Assembly: GCF_004664715.2 (NCBI RefSeq)
Contig: NC_051079.1
Location: 58,723,660 to 58,787,659 of the forward strand
Direction: 5' to 3'
Origin: Peromyscus leucopus
Taxonomy: Eukaryota; Chordata; Mammalia; Rodentia; Cricetidae
Length of the DNA: 64,000 nt
Position 1 is the first letter of the stretch; each line of letters starts with the position of its first letter. The notes below the pieces were generated by a model, which was not told where the DNA came from, searched no databases, and was given only the letters and a program-made list of their open reading frames with translations. Shown here piece after piece: positions 34,278-46,318 of this stretch. The position numbers and the translations under genes were made by a program.

Positions 34278-35228
34278 ACCATGGCCTTTACTCTTGGCCC
34301 AATTCTCTCCCTTGGCAAAACTAATTCTTGGTCTAAATGGTCCATATCTGGGTCCCTTGATTCCCATGGTTATGTGGACTTTATAAGAATCTGAAGGAAT
34401 TTCAAATCCTTTAAAGCTAAGAAGCAAATATCACTGGTATTTGAATTAGCTTACTTCTAGCAGTCAAAAATAAATAAAAATATAGATTGGATTAATTATA
34501 CCTATTATAATCAAGAGAATAAGTTGCTATTTCTAAATGCTAAATCAGATAATATATCCTATGATGAAGAGAATCTAGAAATTTTTAGACCAGTTTGAAA
34601 GATCAAAATATGAAAATGAAAATAATGAGAAGAATAAGAGGATGGGACTATAAGATATAAAATCTGACATTTATTTTTAAGAAAACATATTTTGAGTCAG
34701 CTTAGGTCCAGTTATATATAAACAGAAAACACTGGACCCTTACCAGCAGTCTAATTACTGCTCCTCAAAGAAAAATTGTGCCAGTCTTACCACCCCTTCC
34801 ACTCAAACTAGAAGTTTAGGACAGAAAATTACTGAGTCAAGTTTGCTCAGTGACCTACAGAAATGACAAGGTCGTGTGCCTGATAGATTTTAAAATCAAC
34901 ATGATAGGACACATAGAGATGAACCTACACACAGATCTAGTTGAGTAAAAGGCAAATGTAAGCAGCAACGGTAAAGATAAAAACTAGATAATAGGTAAGG
35001 GTACCTTCCTAATTACTTAGCTGATGAAGAAAGGGAGGAAATGATCTGTGTTAGAATTTTAAAATAGAAAAAAACAAATAAATAAAAAAACAGTTTCCCA
35101 GGCTCAATCACTCAATCAGCACACAAGTTATTCTGAGCTGATGCTTTGCATTGCAAGGTCATCAAACAAATAACCCAGCTTTCACTGCTGTGAGTCTCTA
35201 GTGTTCTGATTAGGGAGTGAGGGTCCAT
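34278..35228. other. Unassigned sequence
   Basis: Nothing recognised in this 950 base interval. Confidence 0.4.
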
Positions 35229-35357
35229 GTTGTTAGGATCCTGCTCTCACTCTTCTGGGTCTGGCTTCTTAAGTCATCAGGGGATGCTGGCAACTAAGCA
35301 TCGCCGCACCTGCTGCATGGTCACGCAATCCTTACCTTAAAAAGCTGGATGCAGACC

Positions 35358-35360
<3 letters not shown>

Positions 35361-35420
<60 letters not shown>
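35361..35420. repeat. (CT)30 microsatellite
   Basis: An uninterrupted CT run of about 60 bases lies between the TATA-like and poly-A signals of the LTR. The Arg/Glu-rich reverse frame is an artefact. Confidence 0.97.
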
Positions 35421-35423
<3 letters not shown>

Positions 35424-35530
35424 CTCTTTTCTCTCTATTTCCTCTCTGCTCTCTGATCTACTCTGCTCCCTCCTCCATCTTTCTCTCTCACCAGGCCTGG
35501 TCCCCTTCCCCACACCCATTTTTCTCTTCT

Positions 35531-35536
35531 AATAAA
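35531..35536 (+). promoter_or_regulatory. LTR polyadenylation signal
   Basis: AATAAA within the ETn/IAP-like LTR, about 110 bases after the CT tract, at the expected place near the R/U5 border. Confidence 0.5.
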
Positions 35537-35699
35537 GCTCTAAAAACTAACATTGGGTTCTGTTGTGGCCTGTGACTTTTCTGCTGACCAACCAGCACCA
35601 TTTTACTATCACATGTTCCTCACAGTTTAGAAGAAAATTTTTACAAAGACATTAAGGTGTATAAATATTAAGGAAAAGCACTGCTAAGTTAGATATCAA

Positions 35700-36180
35700 A
35701 ATTAACTTTTTTAAAAAAAATAAACAAAAAAGGAAGAAATAAAAGCACAAAGTACCAACTATATATGAAAAAAATTGTACCCAAAATTTGTGAAGAATTT
35801 GTAAAATTCAGTAAGGACACAGCAGAAAATTTAAATAAACTAGTAAAAGTTTTATTGAACAAGACACATAAAGAAGATGAACAGATAGAACACAAAAGAT
35901 AATCAACCACCAACAAATTAAAGTTAGTATCACAATGGAATACAATTACACGCCTGCCAGAATGTCTGAGATTATAGTGAAATATTGATGATAGTGTAGA
36001 CTATCTACAACCTGGCTGGTGGGAATATAAACATATAGCCATTTAGAGAAACAGGTTAGCAGTTTATAGTGTTAGGAATACATATATTTATCACATGCAA
36101 CATATGATTCTATATTCCTAAATACTTATTAAGAGAAATGAAAACACATGCTTACATAGAAATATATATAGCAGCACTGT
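35700..36180 (+). mobile_element. Ancient mammalian L1 fragment, ORF2 end, plus strand
   Basis: Ordered landmarks of old L1 ORF2 are visible from about 35880: 'acaaaagataatcaacc', 'ctggctggtgggaatataaac', 'aggttagcagtttatag', 'acatatgattctatattcc', 'taagagaaatgaaaacacatg'. The copy is strongly diverged and has no frame. Confidence 0.7.
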
Positions 36181-36310
36181 GCATGTGTGTACTGTTATGT
36201 TATATACATTTTTATGTGGCTGTGTATGTATGTGTATGTGAGTCTGTGCACATATATGTGCACACATGTGGAGATCAGAGGTAGACTTTTGGCATGCAGT
36301 GTTTTCCTCT
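36181..36310 (-). mobile_element. SINE-like remnant with TG-rich tail, minus strand
   Basis: An impure tgtgtatgtatgtg stretch is followed by 'cacacatgtggagatcagag', as in the tail half of reversed B2/B3-type SINEs. Weak. Confidence 0.4.
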
Positions 36311-36424
36311 ATGGCTTTCCATCTCATGTTCTCCCCCTTTCATTAATCTTGAATTCTCTGTATGAGAGTAAAAATATATATGCCTATAGACTACTCATTA
36401 TAATTTTCTTTTGACCTTTGTTTC

Positions 36425-37155
36425 TTTGCTATATTTTTTCTATGTTCACTCTTTGACAATTTCATGCATATACATCATGGAATTTTGGTCACTTTAGCCA
36501 CCATTACCCCCTCTCATCTCTTCCATCTTCTGTTGATACCCAACCCCCTCCTATATTCATGACTTTTCCTGTTTTCTTTTTTGTGACCCAATGAGTTAAC
36601 TATGGTTGCTTGCACGCACATGAGTTGGGGTTAATTATAGATTATGAACAACAACTTATTAGTGGCTAGACAATTGACATCCTCTCTATCAGGAACCACT
36701 AACTGCTCATAGTCTTTCCATGGAGAATAGTAGTCTCATGAACCTCTGACCCTTGCATGAGGAAAGGATGATAGGGAAGTCCTGTACAAGTATTATGCAG
36801 GAAATCACAGTTGCAATGTGTTCATGGGTACAATGTCCATGTCATGCCCAAAAGATACCTTTACACAGAATTCATCCCCATGCCCTTGTTGTTAAATTCT
36901 TTCTTCTTCCGTTTATAAGATGTTCCTTGAGCCTTCTTGGGGCTGATAGAGACATTCCACTTAGGGATGAGCACCCATAATAACATATTCTTAGCATCTT
37001 GGTTAGTCATGAATTTCTGTAATGACTGCTGGTCTCTACAAAAGAAGCTTCTCTAATAAAACCTGAGTATGATATTCTGTGGGTATGACCTTAATATTTA
37101 AAAAGAAAGCTTTACATCATGTCCAGTTAGCAAATCAAAAGCAGTAATGTAGTAT
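36425..37155 (-). mobile_element. L1 3' UTR, minus strand
   Basis: In plus orientation: 'catcatggaattttggtcac', 'gtgacccaatgagtt', 'atgttccttgagccttcttg', 'aaaagaagcttctctaataa', the order of a reversed rodent L1 3' UTR. It ends near 37155 with a remnant of 'gtccagttagcaaa'. The short frames are not coding. Confidence 0.75.
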
Positions 37156-37896
37156 GGACAGACATTGGGGTTAAAGGATGTGACAGATTAAAAAAAAATG
37201 ATATTGGGAATACTATGGATGAGAAATGACAGGGATGCTAATCAGATAAGGACAGGGTTTAGAGTCAGTCTCAATAGGTTGGCTGGCTCCCATAAGTCCC
37301 CTTACCAGCAAGGCATAATTGCTTTTTAATATATTCTTTCAGTGCAGCTAATTACAACAAACTAAATTATAAGTAAAGATGGCTTCACAAAAGTTCCTCC
37401 CATTTCAGGATGGAGGCCCCTGGCATGCCTCATGAACAAGGAGTTAATCATGAGTTCACAGAGCTATAACTTAGTAGATGCAATGGGAGTTAGCGTCATA
37501 GTAAGACTGCCAACTGGCCACACAAACATGAGAGCTACTACAGCATTGTTTTCTTTACTGGCTAGCAGACACAACCAAGGTCTAATACAGGCAAAACCTA
37601 CAAGGTCATAGAGACTAGCACTGTGGTCCTGGCTAACAACCACCAGACAAGAGCAATGGCTATAAAGTTATGTCAGAGACAGACAGGAAGGGGTTTCAAA
37701 GTACAACCACTCCTCCAAATGCATGAGCAGCTTGGGAACAGGGTATGTTCATCTCCTTTGTTGGGTTTGGTTGACATACATGGAACATGTGGGGACCTCA
37801 CTGGCTTCACCTGTGACTTGCTTAGAGCAATAATCAATCTCAATAAAATCAACACAGTCTCTGCATAGCTTTTGTCAGAATTCTTATAAAAAGTCC
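37156..37896. other. Unassigned sequence
   Basis: No feature recognised before the 5' LTR of the next provirus. Confidence 0.4.
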
Positions 37897-37902
37897 CCAG
37901 GC

Positions 37903-38256
37903 TGTTAGGGTCCACAGATGTTTTCTAGTGAGATCTGAGCTTGCTTTACACAGCAAGGCTACATAAGGGGATGGACTGACCTCATGCATGGTTTCCAGGT
38001 GTTTGGAAGGGGCTGCACTTGGCTGTGCCATGCAGTATGCTTTGATCTAGCAAGGGGCAGGTCTTTTGCTCCACCCCTTGGCATTCCTTTAAAAGCCTTT
38101 TCGCAGAGACAGAAGGGGCTGGTGGGTTTTGACCCAAGCTCTCCTGAGGCTATCCTATGTTTCTGTCTGTTTGTCTCTCCTCTATATTTCTATCTATTTC
38201 TCACTTCTCCCTGCTCAAGAGTACCCTGGGGGAAAAGTGGGAGCAGGTCCCCCACA
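37903..38256 (+). mobile_element. 5' LTR of a Lys3-primed, non-coding provirus
   Basis: It is a 354 base LTR beginning TGTTAGGGTCC and ending GGTCCCCCACA. It aligns end to end with 41929-42283. The hexamer before it, CCAGGC (37897-37902), matches CCAGAC after the 3' LTR at five of six positions. By eye the LTRs differ at roughly 15% of the first 200 bases, so the insertion is old. Confidence 0.85.
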
Positions 38257-38258
38257 GA

Positions 38259-38277
38259 TGGCATCAGGAACAGGGAC
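38259..38277 (+). promoter_or_regulatory. Primer-binding site, Lys3-like
   Basis: Two bases after the 5' LTR the sequence reads TGGCATCAGGAACAGGGAC. The first four and last ten bases fit the tRNA-Lys3 complementary site known from betaretroviruses; the middle is altered. Confidence 0.7.
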
Positions 38278-39694
38278 CAGGGACTTGGCGAAAGGCTGGA
38301 GAAGATCTCATGGGGAGCAGTAGGGTATGCCTGGTTTTGTAGTATAATGTAGGTGGGGGTATTTTATTCTTGGGAGTGAAAGCGAGGTGGCAGAATGCTG
38401 AAGTTGGAAAGTGAGGCTGCAGCGTATATTTCTCTCTATCTAGATTTCTCTCTCTCTTAACTTCTCTCTATAAAAGTTAAGGAAGGTGGACTATAGGAAC
38501 ATAGTGTGAGGAAAATTTTTGAATAAGAGTGGAATTTCCTTAGTGTTAAAATGGGGCACAAAAATAGTAAGCAAATCTTTGAAGAGTCACTTGTAGAAAA
38601 AAATAGGATAAGATAAGTAACAAGACAGAGGGACTATGTCCTTGACTTCCCTCTATGGGAATATGAACACAAACTGGGAAAAATCAGAGGAAAAGGAATC
38701 TATCAAGCCAGAGGAAAAAAAAATGGGGAGAAAACGATTCCTGTGGGAAGCTTTTGGCCTGTGAACAATTTAATTCTAAGTCTCAAGTGGCAGGGGAAAG
38801 AATTTTCTCTGAGGCCGATGCAGATGAAATAAAACTTTTCACTCTGCTGCCACTGCCACTGTATAGAAACATTGTAACATCAGAATTAGTTTCCATTTGG
38901 CCATGAAACCAAAAGTTTAGAGAACAGAAGTCTTGGGAAAACTTGGTGGTCTTTCTTTCTCAAAAACTGAAAGCTTTCTTGGGAAATACTTAGAAACCTC
39001 TCTCTCTAAAAACCTAAAAAGCTTTTTAGGTCTTTGTCTCTCAGATTTTCTCTTTCTGTAAGGACAAAAAAATTAAATTCACCTGGAATTAACATCTATG
39101 GGAAAATCACCTGAGGAAAAAGACCTCTTGAAACAAGGCAAATCCTCCCTGCTAGTCCCGTCTCTCTTTCAAATCAGTATTAGAAAAACAGAGGCCATGG
39201 TTCCCTGCCTCTAGAGCCTAGGGAGAAAGTGCAGGCAGAAAGTGGAGCAGGGACTGCCTTCCCCAAGGTGAAATCACAACAAAGGTGGGGAGGGTCTACT
39301 GGCTTGGGGGTACCAGTGGAGGCTTTGAAATCCTCCCTGCAATGAGGGAGGCAGAGCTTGAGTTCCCAAAAAAGTCTCTTTGAAAAGGCTGAAAATACTT
39401 TTTGCTACTTTCATTTTCTTTCACTGACCCTATAAGGTGAAGGAGTCAGCAAGCCCTGAGGGGTTTTTGCTTCTGGTACCAAAAAACCAGTCTGAGTGCA
39501 GGCAGGCAGGCTTGACCGGCTCCAGGAACAGTAGTAAGTGAAAGATCTAATTGGAGAGGTACACCTGTTAACTAGTGGTATAGGCATCCTAATGAAAGTG
39601 TAGGGAAGAAAAAAAAATATCTCCTGTTGGAAAAAGCAAAAACAAAATAACAAACCCTATATAGGGAACTGGAAGTTTGCTCCTGGATCCAAAA

Positions 39695-39835
39695 GGCATT
39701 ATGGAAAATGTAGTTTGTAGTAGTGTGCCAATATAGAGAAAGGGATCCTGGAAAATGAAGTCTGAAACATAGTGATGATATAGAGAAAGACACTATGGGA
39801 AATATAGTTTTTTCAGCTCAAAATGGTAGTACTGG
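39695..39835 (+). repeat. Three tandem 47 bp units with ZNF143-like motifs
   Basis: Units start at 39695, 39742 and 39789, exactly 47 apart. Units 1 and 2 both end ATATAGAGAAA, and each of the three starts with a GGAAAATGTAGT-like core. The reverse of unit 1 fits the ZNF143/SBS consensus ACTACAATTCCCAGAATGC at about 17 of 20 positions. Confidence 0.65.
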
Positions 39836-41915
39836 CCCCAAAACTGTTTTTTTTTTTTTTTTTTTTTTTTCAGTTGAAAATTTTGTTTCTTTCATAAGCG
39901 CTACTAGAAAGCTTGGCTTTACATCCTGAAAAACAAGAAACAGGTGATCAAAAGCTTGCCGTTCAGGAGACAGTTAAAATACTAATACTGTTGATCAACA
40001 AGCCATTTTGAAACCCTTAAAACAAAGACAAGTAATTCATACACTGGAAAATTGCTTTAAGCATGGGAAAATTTTACTGACAAACAAAAACAAAAAACTT
40101 GGGTTGTGTTATGAGATACTAGAAAGGACAAATGAGAATAATCAAAAGTTCTGCAATGAGTGATTCTGTTGCAAATCTAATAGGGGAACAAGGAAACATG
40201 TATTCAGAAAAGAATGACTGCATTGTAAATGGGGATCCAACTCCAGCAAATCTAGCTATATTTCATAATAGAGTCACTTCACTTAAAGGTTCTCTACAAG
40301 AAAACAACTCTAAAATAGAATGCACTGGTGATTGTGAGAATAGAAAAAAAGAGGCCAAGTACTAAAGGTTGAAAACTTACAGTTACAGTCTAAGCTGAAT
40401 GATTCATAATCAGAGTGTATCACAGCTGCTAATAAAAATAACACCAGGGGTTGAGAAGCTAATGAATGAAGTGAAAATACTAAATCATGAAAATGTTCTT
40501 CCTCAGAGTAAGCTGATGAAGGATGTGTTTCATAAAACAACACCTATGTTCTTGACTCTTTTGAACAGTAGCAGTTTTGGTGAACAAATAACTTTGCTGA
40601 AAAATATTGGGCTAATAAAAATCTATCAGAAATATCAGCATTTTAAAAAGAACTCATGGTAAATACAGCTTTAAGAAATTAAGAAGAGGAAATTTGTACC
40701 TCAGAAACTTGCTGGTAGCCTTTTCTAAAGAAAAGAGGAATATTGGTTCCAATGACATTCCTCCAGAAGAACTAGAGTAAAAGAGCAGTGGAACCAATGT
40801 TCCTGATACTGAGGTTTCATCTTGCAATCTGGGGATAGTAGAAGAATAAGGAGGCCTCCAGACTGCTGAGGAGTCTGGGTAAAGGGACAGCCCCTAGTTA
40901 GAAACTATCTGCCACTGAGTGCATTTCTGCCCGTTCTGGAATGGCTGAGAGCCTGGTGGAAAAGGTGACTTTGGGGAAGTGGCATTGTCCCAAGTGTTGC
41001 AGCCCCCTAGTGGCAAGTGTTACAACTCCAGAGCAACAGCACTCACTAAATCCCAGGGTTGAGGGAGCCATTGGTGAATTAGGCTCTGTTTCCAACTGTC
41101 AGGGGAACTTTAAGGAGGTTATCAAGAATGACTGTGAACTTCAGAAATGAGGCAGTTTTGAGCTCACCTACAATTTTAACTGTGGTGATTCTCAATTCAT
41201 GTACTCTGTCTTGTTGGAAGATAATGTAAATAGTTCTGTTAAAAATCATTTCTAGATGTGTAATAAAGTTTGTAAAGTGGTCCTATAGAGTTTCCTTTTG
41301 AATCAAGCTTATAAAAAAGGTAAATATGTATAGTGGTAGTAGTTCAGTTAAGAAATTTCTTGTAGATGTTTGCTAAGGTTTATAACGAAATCCTGTAGAA
41401 TGTAAGTTTATGTATAGTGATGTAGGTTTGTAAGAATTGTAAATATATATAGTAAACAGTTATGCTAGTTGTAAATATGTATAGCAATGTTCATACTAGA
41501 ATTACATTGATATTAATGAACCAGGATTTGGTGAAGCAAAGGGAATCTTTAAGTTTGATGCAGTTTATTTGATGTGGTTTGCACGAAGAATTTATTGATT
41601 TAAAAAAAAGGTTTGGCAAGCTAAGGCTGAAAAGAATGATTTCATCTTTATCATCTTCTACTCCTTTATTGGGAGGTGTGGTAGCCATGGAGATTGCTGT
41701 GTATGGTTTTAAGCTCAATAGGAATCTTGGCCAGGGCTGAGTTAAGCTCAGTACCCCCTGTTGCCAGAGGCTGAGTGTCAAAGACAGGCAATTTTTTTTT
41801 TTTTTTTTTTTTTTTTGCTAGCTTCCCAACTTAAGCCAGAGGGCACTTGATGGAAAGTGTACCTCCAAGATGGATAAAGGTTGTCTGAGGGGCCTGAGGG
41901 GCTTTTTAAAAAATT

Positions 41916-41928
41916 AAGAAGAGGGAAT
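41916..41928 (+). promoter_or_regulatory. Polypurine tract of the provirus
   Basis: AAGAAGAGGGAAT directly precedes the 3' LTR and would prime plus-strand DNA synthesis. Confidence 0.7.
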
Positions 41929-42283
41929 TGTTGGGGTCCAAAGAGGTTTCCTAGTGAGATGTGAGCTTGCTTTATATAGCAGGGATGCATAAGGGAATGG
42001 ATTGATCACATGCATGGTTTCCAGGTGTTTGGAAGGGTCTGCACTTGACTGTGTCTTATGGTATACTTTGATCTAGTAAGGGAGAGTTATTTTGCTCTAC
42101 CCCTTGGCATTCCTTTAAAAACCCTTTAGCAGAGACAAATGGGGCCGGTGGGTTTCGACCCAAGCCCTCCCAAGGCTATCCTATGTTCCTATCAGTCTCT
42201 CCTCTATATTTCTATCTAAATATTTCTCACATCTCCCTACTCAAGAGTACCCTAGGGGAAAAAGTGAGAGCAGTTCCCCCACA
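41929..42283 (+). mobile_element. 3' LTR of the Lys3-primed provirus
   Basis: A 355 base LTR beginning TGTTGGGGTCC and ending GTTCCCCCACA, paired with 37903-38256. It is followed by CCAGAC, the near-match to the 5' flank. Confidence 0.85.
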
Positions 42284-42432
42284 CCAGACAAACAACTTAA
42301 CCAGTTACTTCTTCATTGGAGCTCCCTTCAGAGCTTGGCTTGATTTCCAGAGCTCTGATTTCAGTCATAGAATCTTTCTTTTTAAGAGCTTTTTTTTCTA
42401 TAATGACAAAACGTTTTAAAAACTCATCTTTT

Positions 42433-42600
42433 GCCGGGCGGTGGTGGCGCACGCCTTTAATCCCAGCACTCGGGAGGCAGAGCCAGGCGGATCTCTGTGA
42501 GTTCGAGGCCAGCCTGTGCTACCAAGTGAGTTCCAGGAAAGGCGCAAAGCTACACAGAGAAACCCTGTCTCGAAAAACCAAAAAAAAAAAAAAAAAAAAA
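42433..42600 (+). mobile_element. B1 SINE, plus strand, young-looking
   Basis: It starts GCCGGGCGGTGGTGGCGC and keeps most CpGs. The tail is an A run of about 21. The target duplication AACTCATCTTTT (42421-42432) recurs after the tail with one extra C (42599-42611). It is a good local reference for the cricetid B1 form. Confidence 0.97.
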
Positions 42601-42611
42601 CCTCATCTTTT

Positions 42612-42955
42612 GTCAATAGAATTCAGTCTTTGAATTTGTAAGATAAGGACCTACAGACATGGATTCCTGAATTATGCACACCTGAAGTGAGAAAATCTAC
42701 TTCATACTTAAATATACTCTCACTGCCTCCTTTAGTAGTATGCTCACTTTAGGGCCCATGACTTTCCCAGCCATGGGTTCTTGGCAAGGTTTATAGAACT
42801 AGGCACAGCATGATGTACATCCTAAAGCATAGGCTACACATAGAACCACAGTGGTTGGTTACCCCATACTAGTCATGAAAGCTATTACACTAGCAGGCAC
42901 ATCTTGCCTAGCAGGTCATTATTGTAGCTGTTGGGCTACACAGCTGGGTAGGATC
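42612..42955. other. Unassigned sequence
   Basis: Nothing recognised between the B1 and a B4-like remnant. Confidence 0.4.
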
Positions 42956-43190
42956 ATTGCTGACTTAATCTCTACCTGAATCCACCTCATTTTCATGGGA
43001 CAGGCTCTCTTCCCAACTCTGGGGTTTACTGGTTAGGCTTGGATGGCTAGTCAGTAAGCTCCAGGGATCAATCTATTACTATAAGGATTGATAGAGGTTA
43101 TTTATATAGGTATTAGAGATCTGAACACAGCTCTTTGTATTTGTTTGGAAAGTACTCTACCTTCTGAGACATCCTCTGTACTCTCTAGTA
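42956..43190 (-). mobile_element. B4-like SINE remnant, minus strand
   Basis: In plus orientation: 'gacaggctctcttccc', 'ggttaggcttggatggctag', 'gtaagctccagggatcaatc', then 'ggaaagtactctaccttctg', a diverged reversed B4-type order. The same unit recurs near 44290. Confidence 0.5.
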
Positions 43191-43421
43191 TTATTCATAA
43201 TCTATGATGAAATGAACTCAACTGTCCACCAATGAATAAATATATTATACACCCCATTATCCATATATAAGTATAGTCTGTCCCCAGGGGATGCTTGACA
43301 CTGTGAAGAGCCATATTGGGGACCTTGGATGAGCTCAGTATTGGAACTCTATCCTAGAATATGCAAGGTTCTAGCTTGGATATCCAGAATTGCAAAACAA
43401 TCATATTTAAGAATAGACATA

Positions 43422-43567
43422 AGAAGTCAGACACCTCTTTAATACCAGCACTCAGGAAATAGAAGCAGAGGCAGGTGGATTTCTGTGAGTTCAAGGCCAG
43501 TCTGGTCTACAAGCAAGTTCCAAGACAGCCAGAGCGTTTATACATAGGAACCTTGTCTTGGAAAAAA
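43422..43567 (+). mobile_element. Old B1 SINE, plus strand, with 13 bp duplication
   Basis: A diverged B1 (ctttaataccagcactcagg, 'gtggatttctgtgagttcaa') lies between perfect copies of AAGAATAGACATA at 43409-43421 and 43568-43580. The right half has a Mus-like 'ccaagacagccagag' rather than the 'ggaaaggcgcaaag' of the other copies, so it is an older subfamily. Confidence 0.9.
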
Positions 43568-43580
43568 AAGAATAGACATA

Positions 43581-44225
43581 GGATCATAGGACTACTAAGA
43601 GAGCTCCACTGCACTAGATTCCAACTGGTCTGTGTACCACTTGTGACGGTCACTATGACTAGAGTTCTGCAAGCTCTCCTAACTTTTTATTCACAGTACA
43701 CGTGTGGTCAGTGTAAATGAGAGGCTCCTTAGCATTTTTCTGCCTGAGGAGCAGTGGGGAGATGAGCTGAGGAAAGGTCAAGTAGGGCTACATCAACAAA
43801 ATTAATGACAAATTTAATAGAGACATCTGGTCTCCCACTCTGTTTCATGGCACTGACTGAACCCAGTTCCTCTGCACACTTTCTCTGTGACCTCATAGAG
43901 AAGTTCAGCCACTTAACAGAAGGCACAAGGCCAGAGAAGAGAGTCCCAAATTCCAAAATGCAAGTGAATCCTGTGTTTGGCTCTGAGGGGGTAGTGAAAA
44001 GCAGAGTGAATCAGCTCCTATGTAGAGAATGGTTAGTGCTGCTGTCATTGCTTCTCTTGACTTAACTGAGATGTGAGGTTGACTTGTATGTCTAAAAATA
44101 CCATATGGAGAAGTGGAAAGAAAAAGTAAATACTTTAGAACTATGAAACAGCTATAGTGACAATAGATTAACAATGTTCAGAGTGTTATACACCTTATAT
44201 GTTGATAAAATGTCAATGTATATGT
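43581..44225. other. Unassigned sequence
   Basis: Short frames on both strands (43729-44174) have no recognisable domain. Confidence 0.4.
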
Positions 44226-44450
44226 GAGTGTGTATATGTGTGTGTGTACATGTGCATGCATGTGTGGAGGCCAGGGAACATGTTTAGGTGTTGTTTCTCT
44301 GGAGCTATCTGCATTGGTCTTCTTTAGACAAGGTCTCTGATGGGGACGTGGGACTCACTGATTGGGTTTGGTTGATGGACCAGTGGACCCTTGGAATCTT
44401 CCTACTATGATGAAAAACATGTACCACATGGCTGACCCTTTAAAAAAATC
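44226..44450 (-). mobile_element. B4-like SINE with TG-rich tail, minus strand
   Basis: In plus orientation a TG-rich stretch is followed by 'gtgtggaggccaggg', 'agacaaggtctctgatgggg' and 'gggactcactgattgggttt'. Same type as 42956-43190. Confidence 0.55.
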
Positions 44451-44454
44451 AGTT

Positions 44455-44935
<481 letters not shown>

Positions 44936-45914
44936 GCTTTTCATGAGGGTTCTGACTTCATACTTACAAAGTGAAGCACTTCGCTGACTAGGGTCTCTCC
45001 CTGGAGCCTCGTTTCATAATTTGTAAAGAAATCCTTATAATACATCCATGCAGTTTTTGTTTTTAAAGGTTATTGACTATGTTTTGTGGGGGAGAGAAGT
45101 GATAAAGTGATTTGTTAAAAGTAGTTAATGAACCAATTTGGGGTTAAATCTATGTGTTTCATGTACTTATTGCCACAATTACTATAGCTATTACTAAGAT
45201 GATAATTGTACCCCTACTCACAGAAGACCGAACAAATAATTGTCTAAGTGACACAGGCCATGAGTCAGATCACCAGCACCTAAAAAATGTTGAAGTGAAA
45301 ATATGAAGTAACATCAATGTTCATTTCCCTATTCATTGAAACCATACTCTGAGCTGGCAAAACCCACTAAGAGAAGCAAAGTTTGGTCATATGTGTTGTG
45401 TAGATGATGCTCATGTTAGAAGGTTAGGGAACATGGTTTAAAGGAATAAGATGGTGCTCCTCAAATATTCTGCTTTCATTAAATCAAATTCAGAGAATCG
45501 AGAGCATGCAAATGACACAATCTCATATGTATTGCTATGATTGCCCATTAAGTCACCTCTATACACAGTCTTGCAAATCAGCCAAGATGGCAGACACTGT
45601 CTGCAGTGTTTCTCTGCTAGCTTATGTGTGAGAAATACTAATTTAAATATAGAATTCATTTTGTAGGTCTTAGTTAATGTAAAGTATGTTCCACAAAGAC
45701 CGCTCTAACTATGCCTGGACCTAAAACCAGTAAGTAGAAGTTTCATGGATTTATCATTCTCTATCTCAGGTAACCAAGTGTTCTCAAAGCAAGTAGTAGA
45801 CCATGAATACAAACTTCCTGAATTTCCTAAGGGAAGCTAATATTTGAAACTACTAGTGAGGTGAGAATGGTGAGTACAAACTTTGGAGAATAAATCTATA
45901 ATCAATATTTAGAG
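44936..45914. other. Unassigned sequence
   Basis: About 1 kb with no recognised feature, ending at the left target duplication of the next element. Confidence 0.4.
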
Positions 45915-45920
45915 AGTACC

Positions 45921-46298
45921 TGCTGTGGGATTGTCTGTATGTCAAATGTGTTACTCTGATTGATCAATAAATAAAGCACTGATTGGCCAGTGGCCAGGCA
46001 GGAAGTATAGGCGGGACTAACAGAGAGGAGAATTGAGAGAACAGGAAGGCAGAGGGAGACACTGCCAGCCACCGCCATGACAAGCAGCATGTGAAGATGC
46101 CAGTAAGCCACGAGCCACGTGGCAAGGTATAGATTTATAGAAATGGATTAATTTAAGATGTAAGAACTAGATATCTAGAAGCCTGAGCCATTAGGCCAAA
46201 CAGTTTAAATAATATAAGTGCCTGTATGTTTATTTTATAAGTGGGCTATCGGACTGCTGGGACATGGTGGGACCTGGAGAGAAAATTCTTCAGCTACA
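45921..46298 (+). mobile_element. 5' LTR of a compact mys-like element
   Basis: 378 bases from TGCTGTGGGA to CAGCTACA. It carries CAATAAATAAAGC near its start and CCGCCATG (YY1-like) at about 46073. It is paired with 47370-47747 (same length, about 20 differences, 5.3%). The preceding hexamer AGTACC (45915-45920) is repeated exactly after the 3' LTR (47748-47753). Confidence 0.95.
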
Positions 46299-46300
46299 AA

Positions 46301-46318
46301 TGGCGCCCAACATTTTGG
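46301..46318 (+). promoter_or_regulatory. Primer-binding site, Lys1,2-like
   Basis: Two bases after the LTR, TGGCGCCCAACATTTTGG matches the tRNA-Lys1,2 complementary site over its first 11 bases, then diverges. This supports class II (ERVK-type) assignment. Confidence 0.75.

Larger units (their letters stand above)
35229..35600 (+). mobile_element. ETn/IAP-like LTR, plus strand
   Basis: The order is that of a class II rodent LTR: a start near TGTTAGGATCCTGC (35231), a TATA-like ccttaaaaag (35334-35343), a long CT tract, an AATAAA at 35531-35536 and a U5-like GGTTCTGTTGTGGCCTG segment ending near ccaaccagca. The exact ends and target duplication are not fixed. Confidence 0.5.
38257..41928 (+). 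mobile_element. Provirus internal region without recognisable pol
   Basis: 3.67 kb between paired LTRs. A short Gag-like start is seen at 38551 (MGHKNSKQIFEES, then stop after about 21 codons); its Met-Gly plus Ser-Lys pattern fits a myristoylated matrix start. Further on are a purine-rich AAAAA/GGAAA zone, a three-unit 47 bp tandem array (39695-39835), a T24 run (about 39847-39870), a segment with two moderate frames (40132-40365, 40399-40662) that I do not recognise, and a T26 run (about 41791-41817). Protease, RT, integrase and env were not found, so the element would depend on others for mobility. Confidence 0.6.
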
